From NCBI RefSeq assembly GCF_030817535.1, contig NZ_JAUSZL010000002.1:1612001-1676000 (forward strand): a stretch of 64,000 bases of DNA, in the 5' to 3' direction. A program made the translations under genes and the position numbers. The notes beneath the pieces were generated by a model. That model was given only the letters and a program-made list of their open reading frames with translations. It was not told the origin of the DNA and did not search any database. The stretch comes from Streptomyces sp. V3I8. Lineage in GTDB: Bacteria > Actinomycetota > Actinomycetes > Streptomycetales > Streptomycetaceae. Positions within the stretch are counted from its first letter, which is position 1. Each line of letters begins with the position of its first letter. Of this stretch, positions 33,492 through 42,699 are shown one piece after another.

Positions 33492-35057
33492 TCACGGCAT
33501 CAGGTGGTACTCCGGGAAGTTCCCCGGCAGCCGCTCCCCCGCCGGGCCCTGCGTGACCGCGCGGACCAGCAGGTCCCCGCCCACGAACGCGCCCCGCCAG
33601 GACGCGCCGAAGCCGCCGAAGAGCTCGTCGCGGTCGCCCCGGGACCGGGGCCTCCCGTGGCCGACCTTGAAGGCGCGGATCTGCGGGGCCAGGCGGTCGT
33701 ACGTGGCCTCGTCGTCCGTGGACAGGGTGGCGACCAGCGCGCCGTTCGACGCGTTCATGGCGGCGAGCAGCTCCGCCTCCGTGTCGACCAGGACGATGGT
33801 GTCGACCGGGCCGAAGGGTTCCGCGTGGTGCAGCGGGGAGGACGGGGGCGGGTTCAGGATCGTGACCGGCTGGACGTACGCCGAGGTGTCCTGGCCGGGC
33901 AGGAAGCGGGCGTCGGCGAGCTTGCCGCGGTGCAGGGGGACGGCGCCGCGGTCGATCGCCTCGGCGACCTGGTCGTGCAGTTCCTTCGCCTTGGCCGCGT
34001 TGATCACCGGCCCGAAGTCCAGCTGCGGGTACGGGTCGTCCGGCTGCTCGACCGCCAGGGGATGGCCGACGCGGAGGGTCCGGACCGCCGGGAGGTACGC
34101 GGTCAGGAACTCGTCGAACAGCTCACGCTGGACGACGAAGCGCGGATAGGCCGTGCAACGCTGCTTGCCGTAGTCGAACAACTTCGGGATGACGGCGGTC
34201 AGCGTGTCCCAGTCGGTGTGGTTCCAGATGCCCCAGGTGTTCAGGCCCTCCTGTTCCAGCACGTGTCGTTTGCCCAGGTCGGCGACGGCGGTGGCCACCG
34301 CGGCGCCCGTGTCGCGGCCGCCGACGAAGGAGACGCAGCCGATCTCGGGCGCGCGCACGAGCGCCTGGGACAGCTCACGTCCGCTGCCGCTGACGAGGGT
34401 GACGGGGATCCCCTCGCGGGCGGCGAGCGCACAGGCCAGGGTGAGACATGCGACGCCGCCGTCGGTCGGGGCCTTGGCGATGACCGCGTTGCCCGCCAAT
34501 GCCTGTACCAGTACCGCGTGGACGAGCACGCTCATCGGGTAGTTCCAGCTCGCGATGTTGGACACGGGCCCGTCCAGCGGGACCCGGTCCGCGACCATGG
34601 GCTCGATTCCGTCGACGTACCAGCGCACACCGTCGATGGCCCGGTCGACGTCGGCCTGCGCGAGGCGCCAGGGCTTGCCGATCTCCCAGACGAGGAGGAG
34701 GGCGAGCAGTTCGCGGTGTTCGGTGAGTGCGTCGAGGGTGGCCGCGACGCGGGCCCGGCGTTCGTCGAGAGGTACGTGCCGCCAGGCACGGTGGTGGTCG
34801 AGGGCGGCGCGGACGGCCTGGTGGGCCGTGGCTCCGTCCAGCCGCGGCGGGCCCGCGACGGGACTGCCGTCGACGGGGCTGGTGGCGGGCAGCGCCCGGC
34901 CGTCCGCCTGCCAGGCGGCGCCCCAGAGGTTGAGGACACGGTCGTCCCGGAACGCCTCGGGCGCGACGGTCAGACAGCGCTGCCAGGCGTCGGTCCACGA
35001 GGTGTGGGACTTGAGGGTGAGGGTGGGGCTGTGGGTGGGCGTACGGGTGGGTGCCAT
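33492..35057 (-). CDS. Aldehyde dehydrogenase family protein
   Basis: This 521-residue NAD(P)-dependent aldehyde dehydrogenase fold contains the cofactor segment NIASWNYPMSVLVHAVLVQALAGN, the general-base Glu in VLEQEGLNTWG and the nucleophilic Cys in DYGKQRCTAYPRFVV. The surroundings of the Cys deviate from the usual GQ-x-C pattern, so substrate class is uncertain. PaaN-like and acyl-aldehyde dehydrogenases share this style. An ATG at 35057 (MAPTRTP) follows the promoter-proximal leader. It lies 146 bp after sucD on the same strand. It may oxidise an aldehyde produced or consumed by the divergent TPP enzyme. Confidence 0.85.
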   Translation of the reverse strand: MAPTRTPTHSPTLTLKSHTSWTDAWQRCLTVAPEAFRDDRVLNLWGAAWQADGRALPATSPVDGSPVAGPPRLDGATAHQAVRAALDHHRAWRHVPLDERRARVAATLDALTEHRELLALLLVWEIGKPWRLAQADVDRAIDGVRWYVDGIEPMVADRVPLDGPVSNIASWNYPMSVLVHAVLVQALAGNAVIAKAPTDGGVACLTLACALAAREGIPVTLVSGSGRELSQALVRAPEIGCVSFVGGRDTGAAVATAVADLGKRHVLEQEGLNTWGIWNHTDWDTLTAVIPKLFDYGKQRCTAYPRFVVQRELFDEFLTAYLPAVRTLRVGHPLAVEQPDDPYPQLDFGPVINAAKAKELHDQVAEAIDRGAVPLHRGKLADARFLPGQDTSAYVQPVTILNPPPSSPLHHAEPFGPVDTIVLVDTEAELLAAMNASNGALVATLSTDDEATYDRLAPQIRAFKVGHGRPRSRGDRDELFGGFGASWRGAFVGGDLLVRAVTQGPAGERLPGNFPEYHLMP

Positions 35058-35203
35058 TCGGTTGCTCCGCTCTCGGTGCACAGTCGGGGGCGGTCGTTCA
35101 TGGCTCGTCCCGCATACCGGAGCACTGACGGTGCGTGCCCGGCACGGGGACGTCGTACCGGGGACGCTAGCGAGCCCGGGCGGCGTCCGTAAGTCACGGC
35201 AGG

Positions 35204-36115
35204 TCAGCTATGAGTGACGTCACGTCGTGTTTCGAGGCGGGTTCCGAGGCGGGCCAGGACCAGCCGGGCCGTCTCGGTCGGGGTGCCGCCCACCTGTACG
35301 CCCGCCGCCTCCAGGGCTTCCTTCTTGGCCCCGGCCGTGCCCGACGAGCCGGACACGATGGCGCCGGCGTGGCCCATCGTCCTGCCCTCGGGGGCGGTGA
35401 AACCGGCGATGTAGCCGATGACGGGCTTGGTGACGTGGTCGCGGACGTACGCGGCGGCGCGCTCCTCCGCGTCGCCGCCGATCTCCCCGATGAGGACGAT
35501 GAGCTCGGTGTCGGGATCGTCCTGGAAGGCGGCGAGGCAGTCGATGTGGGTGGTGCCGACGACCGGGTCGCCACCGATGCCGACGCAGGTCGAGAACCCG
35601 ATGTCCCGCAGCTCGTACATGAGCTGGTAGGTGAGTGTGCCGGACTTGGAGACCAGGCCGATGCGGCCGGGCTTGGTGATGTCGGCGGGGATGATGCCCG
35701 CGTTGGCCTGGCCGGGGGTGATCAGGCCGGGGCAGTTGGGGCCGATGATCCGGGTGCCCTTCGTCCGCGCGTACGTGGTGAAGGCGACCGAGTCGTGGAC
35801 CGGGATGCCCTCCGTGATGACGACGGCGAGCGCGATGCCGGCGTCGACGGCCTCCACGACCGCCGCCCTGGCGAAGGCGGGTGGCACGAAGACGACACTG
35901 ACGTCGGCGCCGGTCGCCTCGATGCCCTCGCGCACCGAGCCGAAGACGGGGACGGCGCGGTCGTCGAAGTCGACGCTCCGGCCCGCCTTGCGCGGGTTGA
36001 CGCCTCCGACGACGTCGGTGCCCGCCTCCAGCATGCGCCGGGTGTGCTTCATGCCCTCGCCGCCGGTCATGCCCTGGACGAGGACCTTGCTCTCTTTGGT
36101 GAGGTAGATGGCCAT
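35204..36115 (-). CDS. sucD: Succinyl-CoA ligase alpha subunit paralogue
   Basis: This 303-residue alpha subunit has the CoA-binding N-terminus ([21 protein letters not shown]), [35 protein letters not shown] and [10 protein letters not shown]. The phosphohistidine loop [11 protein letters not shown] is intact, so it should be catalytically competent. It forms a two-gene unit with sucC (11-bp gap). The chromosome is expected to carry a separate housekeeping copy for the TCA cycle, although that copy is not in the window. Placement beside CoA-transferase and acyl-CoA synthetase genes suggests a dedicated role in supplying or recycling CoA thioesters. Confidence 0.92.
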   Translation of the reverse strand: MAIYLTKESKVLVQGMTGGEGMKHTRRMLEAGTDVVGGVNPRKAGRSVDFDDRAVPVFGSVREGIEATGADVSVVFVPPAFARAAVVEAVDAGIALAVVITEGIPVHDSVAFTTYARTKGTRIIGPNCPGLITPGQANAGIIPADITKPGRIGLVSKSGTLTYQLMYELRDIGFSTCVGIGGDPVVGTTHIDCLAAFQDDPDTELIVLIGEIGGDAEERAAAYVRDHVTKPVIGYIAGFTAPEGRTMGHAGAIVSGSSGTAGAKKEALEAAGVQVGGTPTETARLVLARLGTRLETRRDVTHS

Positions 36116-36126
36116 GTCCCGCTCCT

Positions 36127-37257
36127 TCAGACTGCGTCGGCGAGTTGTGCGGCGCGGCGTGCGGCGCCGTCCATGGTGGTGGCCTGCTGGATCAGGGGGT
36201 GCGCGCGTTCGTCGAGGATCGCCCGGCCGCGGACGGCGTTGTTGCCGTCGAGCCGGACGACCAGGGGCTTGGTCAACCGGACGGTGTCCAGGGCCTGCAC
36301 GATGCCGTCGGCGACCGCGTCGCAGGCGGTGATGCCGCCGAAGACGTTGACGAAGACCGACCTGACGGCCGGGTCGGAGAGGATGACGGAGAGGCCGTCG
36401 GCCATGATCTGGGCGGAGGCTCCGCCGCCGATGTCCAGGAAGTTCGCGGGGCGCGCGCCGCAGTCCGCGACGACGTCGAGGGTCGACATGACGAGGCCGG
36501 CGCCGTTGCCGATGATGCCGACCTCGCCGTCCAGCTTCACGTAGTTGAGGCCCTTGGCCGCGGCGGCCGCCTCCAGCGGGTCGCCGTGGGCCGACTCCTG
36601 GTCTCCCCAACGGGACTGCCGGAAACGGGCGTTGTCGTCGAGCGTGACCTTGCCGTCGAGAGCGAGGATCTGCCCCTGAGCCGTACGGACGAGGGGATTG
36701 ACCTCGACGAGGACGGCGTCCTCGCGGACGAGGACGTCCCAGAGCCTGACCAGGACGTCGACGGTGCGCGGGGGCAGGCCGGCCGCTTCGGCGATCTCGG
36801 CGGCCTTCGCCGAGGTGACACCCTCGGCCGGGTCGATGTGGACGCGTGCCACGGCGTCCGGCCGGGTGGCGGCGACCTCCTCGATGTCCATGCCGCCCTC
36901 GGCCGAGGCGATGGCGAGGAACCGGCCGGCTGCCCGGTCGAGTACGTAGCTGACGTAGAACTCGCTCTCGATGTCCACCGGTTGGGCCAGCATCACTGTG
37001 CCGACGGTGTGGCCCTTGATGTCCATGCCGAGCATCTGGCGCACCGTCAGCTCGGCGGCGGCGGGATCGGCGGCGAGCTTCACACCGCCCGCCTTGCCTC
37101 GTCCGCCGGTTTTGACCTGGGCCTTGACGACGACGCGTCCGCCCAGCCTGCGGGCGATCCCGCGCGCCTCCTTGGGTGAGTCGGTGACCTCCGCCCGCGG
37201 CACCAAGATGCCGTGTTCTTCGAAGAGTTCCCTTGCCTGGTGCTCGAACAGGTCCAT
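36127..37257 (-). CDS. sucC: Succinyl-CoA ligase beta subunit paralogue
   Basis: This 376-residue beta subunit starts [20 protein letters not shown]. The ATP-grasp domain has [18 protein letters not shown], and the C-terminal half has [45 protein letters not shown] and [10 protein letters not shown]. It is complete and paired with sucD. The start at 37257 is the first in-frame ATG of the transcript from the divergent promoter that contains the 37326-37349 inverted repeat. The nucleotide specificity (ATP or GTP) is not decided by inspection. Confidence 0.92.
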   Translation of the reverse strand: MDLFEHQARELFEEHGILVPRAEVTDSPKEARGIARRLGGRVVVKAQVKTGGRGKAGGVKLAADPAAAELTVRQMLGMDIKGHTVGTVMLAQPVDIESEFYVSYVLDRAAGRFLAIASAEGGMDIEEVAATRPDAVARVHIDPAEGVTSAKAAEIAEAAGLPPRTVDVLVRLWDVLVREDAVLVEVNPLVRTAQGQILALDGKVTLDDNARFRQSRWGDQESAHGDPLEAAAAAKGLNYVKLDGEVGIIGNGAGLVMSTLDVVADCGARPANFLDIGGGASAQIMADGLSVILSDPAVRSVFVNVFGGITACDAVADGIVQALDTVRLTKPLVVRLDGNNAVRGRAILDERAHPLIQQATTMDGAARRAAQLADAV

Positions 37258-37325
37258 CTCGGCTCCCTCTGAAAAGTGCCGCACGCCCCCTGGACACCAC
37301 CCACCGGATGCGGGATAACAAGCTT

Positions 37326-37349
37326 CATACAGTATTCGTCGACTGTATG
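37326..37349. promoter_or_regulatory. Perfect inverted repeat, candidate operator of the divergent regulon
   Basis: CATACAGT-N8-ACTGTATG has perfect 8-bp arms around ATTCGTCG, midway in the 187-bp gap between sucC and the TPP-enzyme gene. The AT-containing arms stand out from the GC-rich surroundings. A GntR/FadR- or IclR-type regulator would fit such a site, but no regulator gene is adjacent. Confidence 0.65.
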
Positions 37350-37444
37350 CAATGTACCGCGACGGCATCCACGAACAGTGCGCGCACCCCGTACGAACTG
37401 CGTTTCCGCGCGCCCAATCCCCTACGAAGGGACAGGACTTCGCC

Positions 37445-39130
37445 ATGCCCGACGACACCAGCCAGAACCTCATCTCCGGTGGGCACCTGGTCGCCAAGGC
37501 ACTCAAAGCGGAGGGTGTGGAGGTCATCTACACGCTCTGCGGCGGCCACATCATCGACATCTACGACGGCTGCGTCGACGAAGGCATAGAGGTGGTCGAC
37601 GTACGCCACGAGCAGGTCGCCGCCCACGCCGCCGACGGTTACGCGCGCATCACCGGCAAGCCCGGCTGCGCCGTCGTCACCGCGGGGCCCGGCACGACCG
37701 ACGCCGTGACGGGTGTCGCCAACGCCTTCCGTGCGGAGTCCCCGATGCTGCTGATCGGCGGCCAGGGAGCCCTCGCGCAGCACAAGATGGGATCCCTGCA
37801 GGACCTGCCGCACGTCGACATGATGACGCCGATCACCAAGTTCGCGGCGACCGTGCCGGACACCGCGCGGGTCGCCGACATGGTGTCCATGGCGTTCCGC
37901 GAGTGCTACCACGGGGCGCCCGGCCCGTCCTTCCTGGAGATCCCGCGCGACGTCCTGGACGCCAAGGTGCCGGTGGACAAGGCCCGCATCCCCACCGCCG
38001 GCCGGTACCGGGCCTCCACCCGCTCGGCCGGTGACCCCGAGGCCGTCGAGAAGCTCGCCGACCTCCTCGTGCACGCCGAGAAGCCGGCGATCCTGCTGGG
38101 CAGCCAGGTGTGGACGACCCGCGGCACCGCCTCCGCCATCGACCTCGTACGCACCCTCAACATCCCCGCCTACATGAACGGCGCCGGACGCGGCACACTG
38201 CCGCCCGGCGACCCGCACCACTTCCAGCTCTCACGCCGGTACGCCTTCTCCAACGCCGACGTCATCGTCATCGTCGGCACCCCCTTCGACTTCCGCATGG
38301 GGTACGGCAAGCGGCTGTCGCCGGACGCGACCGTCGTGCAGATCGACCTCGACTACCGGACCGTCGGCAAGAACCGGGACATCGACCTCGGCATCGTCGG
38401 GGACGCCGGGCTCGTCCTGAAGTCGGTCGCCGAGGCCGCCTCCGGACGCCTCAACGGGGGTGCGTCCAGGCGCAAGGAGTGGCTCGACGAGCTGCGCGCC
38501 GCCGAGCAGACCGCCATCGAGAAGCGGCTGCCGAGCCTGAAGTCGGACGCCTCGCCGATCCACCCGTACCGGCTGGTCAGCGAGATCAACGACTTCCTGA
38601 CCGAGGACTCCATCTACATCGGCGACGGCGGCGACATCGTCACCTTCTCCGGTCAGGTCGTGCAGCCCAAGTCACCCGGGCACTGGATGGACCCGGGACC
38701 GCTCGGCACGCTCGGCGTCGGCATCCCCTTCGTGCTCGCCGCCAAGAAGGCACGGCCCGACAAGGAGGTCGTCGCCCTCTTCGGGGACGGCGCCTTCTCC
38801 CTCACCGGCTGGGACTTCGAGACCCTCGTCCGCTACGACCTCCCCTTCGTCGGCATCGTCGGCAACAACTCCTCCATGAACCAGATCCGCTACGGCCAGG
38901 CCGCCAAGTACGGCCTGGAGCGCGAGCGGGTCGGCAACACCCTCGGCGACGTCCACTACGACAAGTTCGCGCAGATGCTGGGCGGTCACGGCGAGGAGGT
39001 CCGCGACCCCGCCGACATCGGCCCGGCGCTCCAGCGCGCCCGTGAGTCGGGCAAGCCGTCGCTCATCAACGTCTGGGTCGACCCGGACGCGTACGCCCCC
39101 GGAACCATGAACCAGACGATGTACAAGTGA
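37445..39130 (+). CDS. TPP-dependent decarboxylase/lyase, probable oxalyl-CoA decarboxylase-type
   Basis: This 561-residue TPP enzyme of the acetolactate-synthase superfamily has the Pyr domain with the activating Glu ([16 protein letters not shown]), the central domain and the TPP motif GDG-x-N ([14 protein letters not shown] to [13 protein letters not shown]). Its neighbours are a CaiB/BaiF CoA-transferase, an acyl-CoA synthetase and an OFA-type antiporter. These point to oxalyl-CoA decarboxylase or 2-hydroxyacyl-CoA lyase, giving formyl-CoA. Acetolactate synthase is less likely because no small subunit is present. The ATG at 37445 follows AAGGGACAGGA. Sequence alone does not separate the oxalyl-CoA and 2-hydroxyacyl-CoA options. 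Confidence 0.8.
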   Translation: MPDDTSQNLISGGHLVAKALKAEGVEVIYTLCGGHIIDIYDGCVDEGIEVVDVRHEQVAAHAADGYARITGKPGCAVVTAGPGTTDAVTGVANAFRAESPMLLIGGQGALAQHKMGSLQDLPHVDMMTPITKFAATVPDTARVADMVSMAFRECYHGAPGPSFLEIPRDVLDAKVPVDKARIPTAGRYRASTRSAGDPEAVEKLADLLVHAEKPAILLGSQVWTTRGTASAIDLVRTLNIPAYMNGAGRGTLPPGDPHHFQLSRRYAFSNADVIVIVGTPFDFRMGYGKRLSPDATVVQIDLDYRTVGKNRDIDLGIVGDAGLVLKSVAEAASGRLNGGASRRKEWLDELRAAEQTAIEKRLPSLKSDASPIHPYRLVSEINDFLTEDSIYIGDGGDIVTFSGQVVQPKSPGHWMDPGPLGTLGVGIPFVLAAKKARPDKEVVALFGDGAFSLTGWDFETLVRYDLPFVGIVGNNSSMNQIRYGQAAKYGLERERVGNTLGDVHYDKFAQMLGGHGEEVRDPADIGPALQRARESGKPSLINVWVDPDAYAPGTMNQTMYK

Positions 39131-39131
39131 G

Positions 39132-40427
39132 GTGGGCCCGTTGACAGCAACGACAGCGACGACAGCCACGACGACGACCACAGCGGCATCGGCGACCTCG
39201 GCCAAGGCTCTCCAAGGCGTCCGCGTCCTCGACATGACGCACGTCCAGTCCGGTCCCTCCGCCACCCAGCTGCTCGCCTGGCTCGGCGCGGACGTCGTCA
39301 AGCTGGAGGCGCCGACCGGGGACATCACGCGCAAGCAGCTGCGTGACCTGCCGGACGTCGACTCCCTCTATTTCACGATGCTCAACTGCAACAAGCGGAG
39401 CATCACCCTCAACACCAAGACCGAGCGTGGCAAGGAGATCCTCACCGAGCTGATCCGGCGCTCCGACGTCATGGTCGAGAACTTCGGACCGGGCGCGGTC
39501 GACCGCATGGGCTTCACCTGGGACCGCATCCAGGAGATCAATCCGCGGATCGTCTACGCCTCCATCAAGGGGTTCGGGGACGGCCCGTACACCAACTTCA
39601 AGGCGTACGAGGTCGTCGCACAGGCCATGGGCGGGTCGATGTCGACCACCGGTTTCGAGGACGGGCCGCCGCTGGCGACGGGGGCCCAGATCGGTGACTC
39701 GGGCACGGGCATCCACGCGGTGGCCGCGATCCTCGCCGCCCTGTTCCAGCGGGAGAACACCGGGCGCGGGCAGCGGGTGAACGTGGCGATGCAGCACGCC
39801 GTGCTGAATCTGTGCCGGGTGAAACTGCGGGACCAGCAGCGCCTCGGGCACGGGCCGCTGGCTGAATATCCCAACGACGACTTCGGCGACGAGGTTCCCA
39901 GGTCCGGGAACGCGTCCGGCGGCGGCCAGCCCGGCTGGGCCGTCAAGTGCGCGCGGGGCGGCCCCAACGACTACGTGTACGTCATCGTGCAGCCCGTCGG
40001 CTGGCGGCCGATCACCGAGCTCATCGGCCGGCCGGAGCTGGCGGACGACCCCGAGTGGGCGACCCCGGAGGCACGCCTGCCGCAGCTCACCAAGATGTTC
40101 CAGCTGATCGAGGAGTGGTCGTCCACGCTCCCGAAGCTGCAGGTGCTGGAGCAGCTCAACGCCCGCAACATCCCGTGCGGCCCGATCCTCTCCACCAAGG
40201 AGATCATCGAGGACCGTTCGCTGATCGCCAACGACATGGTCGTGACGGTGCCGCACCCCGAGCGCGGCGACTTCGTGACCGTGGGCAGCCCGCTGAAGCT
40301 CTCCGACTCGCCCGTGGACGTGACCAGTTCGCCGCTGCTCGGCGAGCACAACGAAGAGGTGTACGTCGGCGAGCTCGGGCTCGGCGACGAGGAACTGCGC
40401 CTGCTCAAGTCGAACGGAGTGATCTGA
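39132..40427 (+). CDS. CaiB/BaiF-family CoA-transferase, formyl-CoA:oxalate type
   Basis: This 431-residue class III CoA-transferase has [27 protein letters not shown], the family signature. [24 protein letters not shown] and the probable nucleophilic Asp in [15 protein letters not shown] follow. The last part (LGEHNEEVY) is conserved. The gene starts two bases after the TPP-enzyme stop; GTG 39132 or TTG 39141 (better spaced from GAGGTGGG) can serve as start. With the decarboxylase it would form the two-enzyme oxalate cycle: formyl-CoA plus oxalate gives oxalyl-CoA plus formate. The actual acid is inferred from context only. Confidence 0.85.
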   Translation: MGPLTATTATTATTTTTAASATSAKALQGVRVLDMTHVQSGPSATQLLAWLGADVVKLEAPTGDITRKQLRDLPDVDSLYFTMLNCNKRSITLNTKTERGKEILTELIRRSDVMVENFGPGAVDRMGFTWDRIQEINPRIVYASIKGFGDGPYTNFKAYEVVAQAMGGSMSTTGFEDGPPLATGAQIGDSGTGIHAVAAILAALFQRENTGRGQRVNVAMQHAVLNLCRVKLRDQQRLGHGPLAEYPNDDFGDEVPRSGNASGGGQPGWAVKCARGGPNDYVYVIVQPVGWRPITELIGRPELADDPEWATPEARLPQLTKMFQLIEEWSSTLPKLQVLEQLNARNIPCGPILSTKEIIEDRSLIANDMVVTVPHPERGDFVTVGSPLKLSDSPVDVTSSPLLGEHNEEVYVGELGLGDEELRLLKSNGVI

Positions 40428-40430
40428 TTG

Positions 40431-42575
40431 ATGGCCGAAGACCGGGTGCTGAGGGTGCGTGCGCTCCTCGACTCCGTACGGGCTTCAGGACGGACGGCGC
40501 TGACCGCGCCCGAGGGCAAGGTGGTCGCCGACGCGTACGCGATCGCCGTCCCCGGTGAGGAGCTGGCGACCGACGTCGACGAGGCGGTCGCGTACGCGGC
40601 GCGCTTCGGCGGTCCCGTCGTGATGAAGATCGTCTCCCCGGACATCCTGCACAAGACCGACGCGGGCGGTGTGATCGTCGGCGTGGAGGGGGCTGCGGAC
40701 GTACGCGCCGCCTTCCACAAGATCATCGACAACGCCCGGGCCTACGACGCGAAGGCCCGCATCGAGGGCGTACAGGTGCAGGAACTGCTGCCCCAGGGGC
40801 AGGAGGTCATCGTCGGCGCGGTGACCGACCCGACGTTCGGGAAGGTCGTGGCGTTCGGGCTGGGCGGTGTGCTGGTCGAGGTCCTGAAGGACGTCACGTT
40901 CCGGCTGGCGCCCGTCGATCCGGACGAGGCGCTGTCGATGCTGGACTCGATCCGGGCGGCCGAGATCCTGCGCGGGGTGCGGGGCGCGCCGGCGGTGGAC
41001 CGGTGGGCGGTCGCCGAGCAGATCCGCCGGGTCTCCGAACTGGTCTCGGACTTCCCGGAGATCGCCGAGGTGGACCTGAACCCGGTGATCGCCACCCCGG
41101 AGGGCGCGATGGCCGCGGACATCCGGGTCATCCTCGCCGAGTCGGTGCCGAAGCCCCGCCGCAAGTACGGCCGCGACGAGATCCTGGTCTCGATGCGCCG
41201 GCTGATGCAGCCCTCGTCGGTGGCCGTGATCGGCGCCTCCAACGAGCAGGGCAAGATCGGCAACTCTGTCATGCGCAACCTCGTCGACGGCGGTTTCTCC
41301 GGAGAGATCCATCCGGTGAACCCCCGGGCCGATGACATTCTCGGCCGCAAGGCGTACAAGAGTGTCACCGACGTTCCCGGTGAGGTGGATGTGGCGGTCT
41401 TCGCCATCCCGGCCAAGTTCGTGGCCGCGGCCCTGGAGGAGGTGGGCCGCAAGGGGATCCCCAACGCCGTACTGATCCCCTCCGGGTTCGCGGAGACCGG
41501 TGAGCAGGGGCTCCAGGACGAGCTCGTGGCCATCGGCGAGCGGTACGGCGTGCGGCTGCTCGGGCCGAACATCTACGGCTACTACTCGACGTGGCACGAC
41601 CTGTGCGCCACGTTCTGCACGCCCTACGACGTCAAGGGCGGCGTCGCCCTCACCTCGCAGTCCGGTGGCATCGGCATGGCCATCCTGGGGTTCGCGCGCA
41701 CCACGAAGACGGGTGTCTCCGCGATCGTGGGGCTCGGCAACAAGTCGGACCTCGACGAGGACGACCTGCTGACCTGGTTCGGCGAGGACCCCAACACGAA
41801 GTGCATCGCCATGCACCTGGAGGACCTCAAGGACGGGCGCGCCTTCGTGGAGGCCGCCCGGGCAACCGTCCCCAAGAAGCCGGTGATCGTCCTCAAGGCG
41901 GGCCGTACGGCGGCCGGGGCCAGGGCCGCCGGCTCGCACACGGGCGCCCTCGCGGGCGACGACGCCGTGTACGAGGACATCCTCAAGCAGGCCGGGGTCA
42001 TCCGGGCGCCCGGCCTGAACGAGATGCTGGAGTACGCGCGCGCGTTGCCGGTGCTTCCGGCGCCGCGGGGCGACAACATCGTGATCATCACGGGCGCCGG
42101 CGGCAGCGGCGTGCTGCTGTCCGACGCGGTGACCGACAACGGCCTGTCCCTGATGGAGATCCCGCCGGACCTGGACGCGTCCTTCAGGACGTTCATCCCG
42201 CCCTTCGGAGCCGCCGGCAACCCCGTGGACATCACGGGTGGCGAACCGCCGTCGACGTACGAGGCGACGATCCGGCTGGGTCTCGAGGACCCGCGGATCC
42301 ACGCGCTGGTCCTCGGCTACTGGCACACCATCGTGACCCCTCCCATGGTCTTCGCCGAGCTCACCGCGCGCGTGGTGGCCGAGTTCAGGGAGCGCGGGAT
42401 CGAGAAGCCCGTCGTGGCGTCGCTGGCGGGCGACGTGGAGGTCGAGGAGGCCTGCCAGTACCTCTTCGAGCACGGGGTCGTGGCCTACCCGTACACGACC
42501 GAGAAGCCGGTGGCGGTGCTCGGCGCGAAGTACCGGTGGGCCCGGGCGGCCGGGTTGCTGGGAGGCGGTTCATGA
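40431..42575 (+). CDS. ADP-forming acyl-CoA synthetase family protein
   Basis: This 714-residue acetate-CoA-ligase (ADP-forming) type protein combines both subunits. An ATP-grasp beta-like domain comes first (about residues 20-240, VMKIVSPDILHKTDAGGV, GQEVIVGAVTDPTFG, EVDLNPV). An alpha-like CoA-binding domain follows (PSSVAVIGASNEQGKIG, LLGPN, LTSQSGGIG). The phosphohistidine is in AGSHTGALAGDD. Many homologues carry the alpha part first, so this is the reversed order. An ATG at 40431 lies three bases after the transferase stop; a TTG at 40428 is also possible. It may activate oxalate, formate or another acid with CoA. Confidence 0.85.
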   Translation: MAEDRVLRVRALLDSVRASGRTALTAPEGKVVADAYAIAVPGEELATDVDEAVAYAARFGGPVVMKIVSPDILHKTDAGGVIVGVEGAADVRAAFHKIIDNARAYDAKARIEGVQVQELLPQGQEVIVGAVTDPTFGKVVAFGLGGVLVEVLKDVTFRLAPVDPDEALSMLDSIRAAEILRGVRGAPAVDRWAVAEQIRRVSELVSDFPEIAEVDLNPVIATPEGAMAADIRVILAESVPKPRRKYGRDEILVSMRRLMQPSSVAVIGASNEQGKIGNSVMRNLVDGGFSGEIHPVNPRADDILGRKAYKSVTDVPGEVDVAVFAIPAKFVAAALEEVGRKGIPNAVLIPSGFAETGEQGLQDELVAIGERYGVRLLGPNIYGYYSTWHDLCATFCTPYDVKGGVALTSQSGGIGMAILGFARTTKTGVSAIVGLGNKSDLDEDDLLTWFGEDPNTKCIAMHLEDLKDGRAFVEAARATVPKKPVIVLKAGRTAAGARAAGSHTGALAGDDAVYEDILKQAGVIRAPGLNEMLEYARALPVLPAPRGDNIVIITGAGGSGVLLSDAVTDNGLSLMEIPPDLDASFRTFIPPFGAAGNPVDITGGEPPSTYEATIRLGLEDPRIHALVLGYWHTIVTPPMVFAELTARVVAEFRERGIEKPVVASLAGDVEVEEACQYLFEHGVVAYPYTTEKPVAVLGAKYRWARAAGLLGGGS

Positions 42576-42589
42576 CGTGACCCCGTGCG

Positions 42590-42622
42590 GGGGCGGGCCG
42601 ACGGTGCGCGTCGGCCCGCCCC
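42590..42622. terminator. Hairpin between acyl-CoA synthetase and antiporter genes
   Basis: A perfect 13-bp GC stem (GGGGCGGGCCGAC with its complement) has a seven-base loop. It starts 15 bp after the acyl-CoA synthetase stop and could attenuate transcription into the antiporter gene, or separate two units. Confidence 0.6.
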
Positions 42623-42699
42623 GGGACCCGTGCGCACACGAAAGGCATTTGGACAGGGGGCGCTGGCCAGATCTTTCGACGCGAGGGGTGCTACACGAC

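Noticed and set aside
37445..39130. Acetolactate synthase (IlvB) assignment
   Set aside because: The fold is shared, but there is no regulatory subunit or branched-chain gene nearby and the CoA-transferase/OFA context argues for a CoA-thioester substrate.
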